Origin: Bacteroidales bacterium UBA4347
GTDB taxonomy: Bacteria > Bacteroidota > Bacteroidia > Bacteroidales > P3
Length of the DNA: 12,630 bases
Direction of reading: 5' to 3'
NCBI GenBank assembly: GCA_002394185.1
Contig: DGTB01000170.1
Location: 1 to 12,630 of the forward strand
A program made the translations under genes and the position numbers. The notes below the pieces were generated by a model. The model had not been told where the DNA came from, ran no database searches, and was given only the letters and a program-made list of their open reading frames with translations. This document shows positions 6,242 to 12,630 of this stretch, in pieces; position 1 is the stretch's first letter; every line of letters begins with the position of its first letter.

Positions 6242-9200
6242 TTATTGTTTCACCACCCGGCGGGTCGTTGTGGCGCCGGGGAGGGTGAGGCGGAGCATGT
6301 AGACGCCCTGCGGCAGGGCGGAGAGGTCGAGGGTGTTGACGTAGGAGCAGCGCAGCAGCTCGTGTCCCAGCATGTCGTAGACCACCACCTCAGAGACCTT
6401 AAAGCCCAGGCTGAGCTGTCCCGCCGTGGGGTTGGGATAGAGCGTCAGGCCGGCAACTTCGAGGTCGTCGATGCCCTCGGTGCCAGGCACCGGGTCGTCG
6501 CCGAAGGTGAGGATGAGGGTGAGAGTGCTGTCGCAGCCCTGCGCGGTAGAAAGCACATGGGTATAGATGCCCGTAGCAGAGTAGGCCGAATCGAACCACA
6601 CGAAGTTCAACGCTTCCGTGTGTATGCTGAGGGTGTCGTAAGCGGAGTGGTTCACTGTCAGCTGCAGCCTCGTGACGGTGTCGCAACCGTCGGCACCATA
6701 AATAGTGTCGGTGTAGCTGCCCGACTCGGTAAGGACTGTTCCGTTCCAATACATGCTGTCGCATGCCTGGACGGTCTCTACATTGTCGACCGTGCCCAAG
6801 ATGGTAAGGTGCAGCGTGATGGTGGAATCGCAGGCACCTGCGGAGTTGATGGTATGCGTGGCTTCGGTGGAGGCGGTGTAGGTGTTGCCAAACCATGTGT
6901 AGCTGCTGCAAGCGGTATCGTAGACATCCTCACGCATGCTGCCAAGGATGGTGTAGTCCACCAGCAGCATCGTGCCGCCCGCCAGTGTAGTGGTGGCACT
7001 GCCCGTGCCAGGGGCGCTGGTGTTGATGGTCTGGTTGCCCACGGAGTAGCTCTGCCCCACGCAGACGGTGTCGCTGCGGAATGTGGCCTCCTGGGCGGAG
7101 TGCGGCAGGGCGACATTGTCCACCCACGCGCGGTCGCTGCCGCTGCTGACGCTGTAGTCTTTCGTATAGGTGAAGCTGAAGGTGTGTGTGCCCGCGGCAA
7201 CGGGATAAGCCGCGCGCGTCCACGCCACATCGCCCGAGGATACAAGCATCTCGGTGCCATCGATGAAGAAGTGGAACTTGTCATAGTTTGTCTCCGACGA
7301 GACCTTGTAGTAGAAGCTGATGCTGTCGGCCGCCGTGAGGGTGCAGCCGATGTTCATCTCGGAGGTCATGTTGTGGCTCATGGTGTAGGACGAGCCGGCG
7401 CAGTAGCTGCCCTCGTAGGCGCCGGTGTCGTAGACCACCCACTGCACAGCGCCGTAGGTCCACCCGGCAAGATGCGTCTGGTTGTTCTCGAAGGTCTCGC
7501 GGTAGCTGTTGCCCACATATACTGGCAACGTCTGCGACAGCACAGGACCGGCGGCCGTGGCCATCGTGAGGGCCAACGGCACATCGATGCCCTGCGGCAA
7601 CTGGGCGTTGGCCTGCAGACCGAAGGTGAAGCTCCGCTGTCCGCCGACGGCGAGGGCCGTGGCATTGGCGGTGGCGGACGATACCGCGAGCATGCTCGTG
7701 GGCGAAGCCACCTCGAACCGGTAGGGCTGCAGGGCGGCGTGGCCCTGGTTGCTCAGCGTGGCCGTCAGCGTCAGCGTGCCGTTCGGGAGGATGCTCGGCG
7801 TGGGGTCGGATATGGTAAACACCAACTTGGGTGCCACAATGGTCAGCAGCTGCACGGCGAGCGCCGGGGTGGTGCTGCCGGTCCAGTCGACACTGGAGTT
7901 GATGCTGACCACCGTCTGGTCAACAGCGGCAGGGTCGACAACAGCCTGCACCGTGAAGACCCGCTGGGCGTTGGGGGCAAGGCTGTCGACAGCCAACGTG
8001 GCCACCGGCAGCGTAAGCATGGGGTTGGAGGAGGTCAGCGTGGCCACGATGTTGCGCGACATGACGTTGCCGCCGTTCTTCACCGTGACATTGAGCGCCA
8101 CCGTGTCGCCCGCCACCAGGGGGGCCACAGCCTCGATGGAACTGACGTAGGGGAAGGGACCCGAAGGGGTAATGACACTGACGCTCTGGAATCCCGGCTG
8201 GTAGCCTTGGGCCGTGGAGGCCACCTCGTAGCCTCCGACGAGCATCGAACTCGGCAGCGTCAGTGTGGCCACACCGCTGGCATTGGCCCAGGCGGCGGCC
8301 ACCAACGTACGGGTGAGGGTATCGGTTATGGCCACATAGGCGTAGGGCGCGGTGGAGACGGTGAGCGACGCGGTGCCGTAGGAAATCATCGACGACACCG
8401 TGAGGGGCATCACCGCAGCCTGCGTCAGGTAGGTCATCACCGACGGGTCGCCCATCAGGTGGTATATCTCCCAGTAATAGTTGTTACGACTCGAGGAGGA
8501 GGCCTCCACGGCCATGTTGCCCTGCATCATGATGGCACCCTGCGTGATGGCCCAGTTGGCATAGGTCTCGCCATGGGTGTGGAAGGCACGGTCGTAGATG
8601 CCGAGGTTCGCCCCGTTGTAGGCCATCGACATGTTGGGGCCTATCGAGGTGCGGATACCCACTGCCCAGTAGAAGTCCTCGTACCAGTAGGTGCTGTTGC
8701 TGCCGCCGATGTAGCCCACGGCGCCGCAGTAGTTGCCCTTGCGCAGCAGCGACTCGCCGAAGCAGCTCGACACTTCGAACTTGTTGGTCAGGCAGCAGTT
8801 GCCAATCATCAGGCCGAACTTCTGGCTGTTGGTCATCGACGAGACGTGCGTGGTGGTGAAGTTGGGCGTGCCCCAGCTGGTGGAGCTGCCGTGGGCGCTG
8901 TAGTTGATGAGGCCCGCGCCCTGGTTGTAGTAGCCACGCACCGTGGCCGACATCGAGTTGGCGCTGCTGGCCACGTGCACATTGGTGACGCCGGCAGGCA
9001 CGATGGAGGTGTTGTTCTTGAAATAGTACACATCGGCGTATCCGTGGGCACCGTTGACGTAGTTGGTGATGGCATAGTCCATGGCGGGGTCGGCATGGGA
9101 GTAGCCGAAGTCGCCACTGGTGCCGCCATCCACGCCGGCCACCATCACCGCACGGTCCAGAAACGACGGGTCGGCAAAGGTGTACTGCTCATACATAAGG

Positions 9201-10255
9201 GTCTTCTGCACCTGTGGCGTCAGCTGCGACACGTTCTGTGCCGAGAAACGGCCGTAGTGACAGTCGGGCAGGTTGTCTCCCGTGGTCCAGGTCATATAGT
9301 AGAGGTCGGTGATATGGTCGTTGGCGGTAGTGCCGTCAAAGGCCGGTAGCTGGTCCACATCGCCCACCAGCAGCACATACGTCGGCGCCGGATTGGCGGA
9401 GGTGGCGTTGGTGTACTGGCTCTGGATGTATGTCTGGATGGAAGTAGTGGTGCTGCCCACGGCGGCATCGTCGGTATAGACAATGTCCGTGATGAATCCC
9501 TTGCGCTTCTTCCACTGCACAAAGCTGTCCATCTGGCCGCGGAACATGCTGTTGGCCACTATCAGGTAGCGCACCGGCGCAACGGTGCTCACACTCTTCG
9601 GATAGAGCCCGTTGATGCTGGAAGCACCGCTGTTGAAGAGCGGCGAATAGTAGCGGCGGAACATTTCCTGCGTACCCACGCTGTCCACACCACGATAGCT
9701 CACCTTCACCTCGGCGCGACGCATTATAGCCACCTGGCCGGAAACAGGATTGTAGCTCACAGGGGTGAAGCGCAGACGCGCCAACCGGCGGTCGCGGGCA
9801 ATGCCCACAGCCTCCACCACGGGCAGGGTGCTGCCGAAGAACATGTCGGTCTCATAGATGCCACGCATGTACGACAGCTTGGGAGCCGTCGTGTCGCTCT
9901 TGCTGCGCGAAGGCTGCATGGGCGCCAGCACAGGGCCGGCAAGCTGCAGCGTGTCGTACTCCAGGCCGCGCACCGTCACGTCGAAATCGGCACACAGCGG
10001 CACCTCTATCAGTTTCGAGAAGGTGGGCAGCGCCGGAACGCCGTCCTTGCCCCACGGCATAAGGCCGTCAACGCTGAGGGTGCTGAAGCGCTGGCCGCAC
10101 ACTTCGGTCTCGCCCACCGCAGGGGCCTCGAAGGCAAACTCCAGGCTGAGTCCCTCGTAGGTGTCGCTCACTATGCGGAAACACTCCGCTTTCTGAGCCG
10201 AGGCGTTCAGCATCAGCCCTATGGCAAAAACCCAAAACAAAATAGTCCGCTTCAT
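6242..10255 (-). CDS. Gingipain-family C25 cysteine protease, secreted, T9SS type A
   Basis: This 1337-residue secreted endopeptidase has a signal peptide (residues 1-20) and a gingipain-type propeptide region (about 21-220). The C25 catalytic domain spans about 228-610. INYSAHGSSTSWG gives catalytic H455; IGNCC gives C487-C488. H455 to C488 is 33 residues, the same as H444 to C477 of the lysine gingipain Kgp, so C488 is the likely nucleophile. YWYEDFYWAVG and YYWEIYHLMGDPSVM are further family blocks. An Ig-like domain follows (about 615-697), then two CARDB-like Ig domains (about 713-790 and 823-903), a jelly-roll or adhesin-like module (about 918-1050), three Cys-containing repeats (about 1111-1251) and a T9SS sorting domain starting at YPNP (about 1273). 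Cleavage specificity cannot be read from the sequence. It lies 73 bases downstream of the DPP11-like gene with no clear promoter or terminator between, so co-transcription is plausible. Confidence 0.92.
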   Translation of the reverse strand: MKRTILFWVFAIGLMLNASAQKAECFRIVSDTYEGLSLEFAFEAPAVGETEVCGQRFSTLSVDGLMPWGKDGVPALPTFSKLIEVPLCADFDVTVRGLEYDTLQLAGPVLAPMQPSRSKSDTTAPKLSYMRGIYETDMFFGSTLPVVEAVGIARDRRLARLRFTPVSYNPVSGQVAIMRRAEVKVSYRGVDSVGTQEMFRRYYSPLFNSGASSINGLYPKSVSTVAPVRYLIVANSMFRGQMDSFVQWKKRKGFITDIVYTDDAAVGSTTTSIQTYIQSQYTNATSANPAPTYVLLVGDVDQLPAFDGTTANDHITDLYYMTWTTGDNLPDCHYGRFSAQNVSQLTPQVQKTLMYEQYTFADPSFLDRAVMVAGVDGGTSGDFGYSHADPAMDYAITNYVNGAHGYADVYYFKNNTSIVPAGVTNVHVASSANSMSATVRGYYNQGAGLINYSAHGSSTSWGTPNFTTTHVSSMTNSQKFGLMIGNCCLTNKFEVSSCFGESLLRKGNYCGAVGYIGGSNSTYWYEDFYWAVGIRTSIGPNMSMAYNGANLGIYDRAFHTHGETYANWAITQGAIMMQGNMAVEASSSSRNNYYWEIYHLMGDPSVMTYLTQAAVMPLTVSSMISYGTASLTVSTAPYAYVAITDTLTRTLVAAAWANASGVATLTLPSSMLVGGYEVASTAQGYQPGFQSVSVITPSGPFPYVSSIEAVAPLVAGDTVALNVTVKNGGNVMSRNIVATLTSSNPMLTLPVATLAVDSLAPNAQRVFTVQAVVDPAAVDQTVVSINSSVDWTGSTTPALAVQLLTIVAPKLVFTISDPTPSILPNGTLTLTATLSNQGHAALQPYRFEVASPTSMLAVSSATANATALAVGGQRSFTFGLQANAQLPQGIDVPLALTMATAAGPVLSQTLPVYVGNSYRETFENNQTHLAGWTYGAVQWVVYDTGAYEGSYCAGSSYTMSHNMTSEMNIGCTLTAADSISFYYKVSSETNYDKFHFFIDGTEMLVSSGDVAWTRAAYPVAAGTHTFSFTYTKDYSVSSGSDRAWVDNVALPHSAQEATFRSDTVCVGQSYSVGNQTINTSAPGTGSATTTLAGGTMLLVDYTILGSMREDVYDTACSSYTWFGNTYTASTEATHTINSAGACDSTITLHLTILGTVDNVETVQACDSMYWNGTVLTESGSYTDTIYGADGCDTVTRLQLTVNHSAYDTLSIHTEALNFVWFDSAYSATGIYTHVLSTAQGCDSTLTLILTFGDDPVPGTEGIDDLEVAGLTLYPNPTAGQLSLGFKVSEVVVYDMLGHELLRCSYVNTLDLSALPQGVYMLRLTLPGATTTRRVVKQ

Positions 10256-10328
10256 TATTTCGTTGTTGTTTCTAAATCCTATAATACTAAAACCCTGCTG
10301 CCCAGTATTTCTGCGCCGCTGTGCCGCC

Positions 10329-12440
10329 CTACTCCACCAGCGTCATCTCGTTCACCAGGTGGCGCGCACCGGCATACTTGTCGATGATGAAGAGGCAGTA
10401 GCGGATGTCGAGCGAAATGTTGCGGCAGTAGGCCGGGTCGAAGAGCAGGTCGCTCATCGTGCCCTCCCAGCAGCGGTCGAAGTTGATGCCCACCAGCTGG
10501 CCGTCGGCGTTGAGCACAGGGCTGCCGCTGTTGCCGCCGGTGGTGTGGTTGGTGGCGATGAAGGCCACGGGCAGCTCACCCTTCTTGTTGGCATACATGC
10601 CGTAGTCCTTCTTCTGCCACAGCTCTTTCAACTTAGGCATCACACAGTAGTCGTAGACATTAGGATTCTCTTTTTCCATGATGCCGTCGATGGTGCTGTA
10701 GGCGGTGTAGTAGGTGGCGTCCTTGGGCTTGAAACCCTCCACATGGCCGTAGGCCACGCGCAGCGTCAGGTTGGCATCGGGGAAGAAGTTGCTGTCGGGA
10801 TACATCTCCATCTGGCCCTTGATGTAGGTGCGCATCAGGCGCTGTATGTTATCGTCGGCCTCTCTGTACTGCGCACGCTTGCTGTTGCTGTAGCAGAAGT
10901 TGTAGGCCTCCTCGAAGAGCTTCACGGCGGGGTCCTCGAGGGCCAGCTCGGGCTTGTTCTTCTTTTCGATTTTCTTCAGCAGTTTCTCCAGTTTGTCGGG
11001 ATCGTTGAGGGCCGACTTGGCATAGACCTTCCTCAGCATGTCGTGGGCCGTCTTGGCATCCTCGGCCTGCAGGAACGGGGCGAAACCGTGCTCCCACATG
11101 TAGTTGAAGCACTCCAGGAAGATGGCCTCGTCGACGGGCGAGTGCTCGTCGAAATCGTCGAAATAGGTGCTGTCGAGCGAACTCCTGGCGCGGTCCATGG
11201 CGGCTTTGCCGTCGGCGGCCTTGCCCACCATACTCAGGCGCATGGCGCGGTTCATGAAGTCGCTGGCAAGAACGGCCTCGCTGAAGTAGGTCCACTCCGT
11301 CTCCACCTCGCGCAGCTTGGCGTAGTTCTCCTCGAGCTGGCTGAGCACGTTGCGGTACTGCGGCTTGCCGTCGGCCCACTTCTGGAACGCAGCCTCCTGC
11401 TCCATCTTCTGCTCCACACCGTGCAGGCGCTCGATGCCGAGGCTCTCGCCCTGCCACTTCTTCCAGCCGTTGGCAATGGAGGCCACGCGGGAAGCATACT
11501 TCAAACGCTGGGCGGGGCTCTGCTGCATGGCGGCATTGTAGTGGGCCAGGCGGATGTCGCGCAGGGCTATGCGCACGGGGTTCTCCACGTTGGCGGCCAG
11601 GTCGACGGCGTCGTGGGTCACATAGCGGCGCGTGGTACCGGGATATCCGAAGACGAAGGTGAAGTCACCCTCCTCGACGCCCTTGAGGCTGATCTGCAGA
11701 TGCTTCAACGGGCGGTAGGGGGTGTTGTCCTCACTGAAGTTGGCCGGCTTGCCATCCTTGGCGTAAACGCGGAACATCGAGAAGTCGCCCGTGTGGCGCG
11801 GCCACATCCAGTTGTCGGTGTCGCCGCCGAATTTGCCGATGTTGCTCGGCGGGGCACCCACCAGACGCACGTCGGTGAACACCTCGTTGATATACATAAA
11901 GTACTGGTTGCCATAGTAGAACGGCTTGATGACGGCCTTGTAGTGCGTGCCCTCGGTGGCTTTGGCACAGACCTCCTTGATGTTCTTCTCGATGATTTTA
12001 TCGCGGTCGGACTCCGAGGTCTCGTCGCTGACGCCGGCCAAAACCTGCGCCGTGACGTCCTCCATGCGCACCAACCGTGTCACACTCAGGCCCGGACAGG
12101 GCAGCTCCTGGTCGCGCGTCATGGCCCAGAAACCGTTGGTCAGGTAGTCGTGCTCCACCGAACTGTGGCGCACAATGTAGCTGTAGCCGCAGTGGTGGTT
12201 GGTCAGCACCAGGCCCTCGTCGCTGACAAATTCGCCCGTGCAGCCGCCGCCGAAGAGCAGAATGGCGTCCTTGAGCGACGCATTGTTGATGTCATAAATG
12301 TCGCGGGCCGTGATGCGCATGCCCGCACGCTGCATGGCAGCCTCGTTGCGCTGCAGGAGCATAGGAATCCACATACCCTCGTCAGCGCGCGAAGGCAATG
12401 CAAACGCTGCAATAGCAAGAAAAGCGATAAACTTCTTCAT
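10329..12440 (-). CDS. dpp11: S46 dipeptidyl peptidase, DPP11-like (acidic P1 specificity)
   Basis: This 703-residue exported, probably periplasmic, serine exopeptidase releases dipeptides from peptide N-termini. A signal peptide covers about residues 1-19. The chymotrypsin-like triad is visible: H83 in TNHHCGY, D219 in NWMWPRHTGDF, and S638 in TTGGNSGSP. R656 in FDRCWEG lies exactly 18 residues after the catalytic serine, like S655 and R673 of Porphyromonas gingivalis DPP11. That arginine selects Asp or Glu at P1, while DPP7 has glycine there. An alpha-helical cap fills the middle, about residues 270-560. Length is close to the family norm (about 710-720). No T9SS domain is present. A strong Bacteroidota promoter precedes the gene. 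Paired with the C25 protease, it suggests stepwise use of proteins, with acidic dipeptides taken up for catabolism (inference). Confidence 0.93.
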   Translation of the reverse strand: MKKFIAFLAIAAFALPSRADEGMWIPMLLQRNEAAMQRAGMRITARDIYDINNASLKDAILLFGGGCTGEFVSDEGLVLTNHHCGYSYIVRHSSVEHDYLTNGFWAMTRDQELPCPGLSVTRLVRMEDVTAQVLAGVSDETSESDRDKIIEKNIKEVCAKATEGTHYKAVIKPFYYGNQYFMYINEVFTDVRLVGAPPSNIGKFGGDTDNWMWPRHTGDFSMFRVYAKDGKPANFSEDNTPYRPLKHLQISLKGVEEGDFTFVFGYPGTTRRYVTHDAVDLAANVENPVRIALRDIRLAHYNAAMQQSPAQRLKYASRVASIANGWKKWQGESLGIERLHGVEQKMEQEAAFQKWADGKPQYRNVLSQLEENYAKLREVETEWTYFSEAVLASDFMNRAMRLSMVGKAADGKAAMDRARSSLDSTYFDDFDEHSPVDEAIFLECFNYMWEHGFAPFLQAEDAKTAHDMLRKVYAKSALNDPDKLEKLLKKIEKKNKPELALEDPAVKLFEEAYNFCYSNSKRAQYREADDNIQRLMRTYIKGQMEMYPDSNFFPDANLTLRVAYGHVEGFKPKDATYYTAYSTIDGIMEKENPNVYDYCVMPKLKELWQKKDYGMYANKKGELPVAFIATNHTTGGNSGSPVLNADGQLVGINFDRCWEGTMSDLLFDPAYCRNISLDIRYCLFIIDKYAGARHLVNEMTLVE

Positions 12441-12466
12441 AGTATGTCGTTAATTATATCAATTTG

Positions 12467-12498
12467 CAAAAATACACATTTTTTACAGACTACACAAA
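12467..12498 (-). promoter_or_regulatory. Bacteroidota-type promoter of the DPP11-like gene
   Basis: On the - strand, TTTG (complement of 12495-12498) and TATTTTTG (complement of 12467-12474) are separated by exactly 20 bases. Both elements match the Bacteroidota consensus (-33 TTTG, -7 TAnnTTTG) perfectly. Transcription would start near 12460, leaving a leader of about 20 bases without a Shine-Dalgarno. Confidence 0.85.
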
Positions 12499-12521
12499 TT
12501 TTTTCTCCCACCCGACCCACA

Positions 12522-12630
12522 CCCAATACGTGCCCAATACGGCCGTTCTTATATTGTTCTTATATTGTTTACATATTGTTCGCATATTGTTCTTATAACC
12601 ACAATATAGGAACAATATAAGAACAATATG
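12522..12630. repeat. 11-bp repeat array, right copy
   Basis: An 11-base period runs from 12522 to the window end. It starts with CCCAATACGTG and CCCAATACGGC. Next come CGTTCTTATAT, TGTTCTTATAT, TGTTTACATAT, TGTTCGCATAT and TGTTCTTATAA. Then CCACAATATAG, GAACAATATAA and GAACAATATG follow in the opposite polarity but the same register. Bases 12536-12584 match the left window edge in inverted orientation with one extra unit. The array lies upstream of the DPP11-like promoter, in the 190-base region before the gene. It has no CRISPR-type spacers and no coding potential. Confidence 0.9.

Noticed and set aside
6194..9349. A 1051-codon open frame on the + strand
   Set aside because: It lies wholly antisense to the C25 protease, whose signal peptide, catalytic motifs and sorting domain are clear. 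The translation is rich in Gly, Val, Arg and His without domains, as expected from the mirror of GC-rich codons.
10221..12620. A 799-codon open frame on the + strand
   Set aside because: It is antisense to the DPP11-like gene, runs through its promoter and the repeat array, and shows no recognisable domain.
12522..12630. Considered as a CRISPR array or replication origin iterons
   Set aside because: Repeats are contiguous 11-mers with no spacers, no cas genes are present, and no replication initiator gene is in the window.

Overview
The window looks like chromosomal DNA of a GC-rich member of the Bacteroidota, probably Bacteroidales. Four things support this. Two secreted proteins end in type IX secretion (T9SS) type A sorting domains. 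A gingipain-family C25 protease sits beside an S46 dipeptidyl peptidase. Promoters fit the Bacteroidota pattern (-33 TTTG, -7 TAnnTTTG). Start codons follow A-rich leaders without a Shine-Dalgarno sequence. Genus cannot be fixed from this sequence. There are no rRNA, tRNA or CRISPR features, and no gap between genes exceeds 200 bases.

Layout on the + strand: a short inverted copy of an 11-bp repeat array (1-38); a terminator for a gene lying to the left (50-77); a deoxyhypusine-synthase-family enzyme (197-1234); a REP-associated tyrosine transposase (RAYT) relative with a C-terminal extension (1291-2442); a secreted T9SS-sorted protein (2613-4676); a hotdog-fold, FlK-like thioesterase (4733-5113); and an SDR-type L-threonine 3-dehydrogenase (5228-6175). 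A strong bidirectional terminator (6188-6228) separates these from two genes on the - strand. Those are a 1337-residue C25 protease (10255-6242) and, upstream of it, a DPP11-like S46 dipeptidyl peptidase (12440-10329) with a near-perfect Bacteroidota promoter. The window ends in a longer 11-bp repeat array (12522-12630), part of which is the inverted match of the left edge.

The genes fit a protein- and amino-acid-using lifestyle. The C25 protease would cut proteins outside the cell, the DPP11-like enzyme would release acidic dipeptides, and threonine dehydrogenase would begin threonine breakdown. The deoxyhypusine-synthase homologue probably acts in polyamine metabolism rather than on eIF5A. 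The thioesterase looks like housekeeping or detoxification.

The most unusual signals are structural. (1) Two near-perfect DNA palindromes lie in frame inside the RAYT-like coding sequence. They share a CCGA-NN-TCGG core but are read in different frames, so DNA-level structure seems to be written into the coding sequence of an enzyme family that acts on palindromes. (2) An ordered 11-bp repeat array sits in inverted orientation at the two window edges, differing by exactly one unit. (3) Two genes start within a few bases of terminator-like hairpins. (4) The secreted T9SS protein is a GC mosaic.
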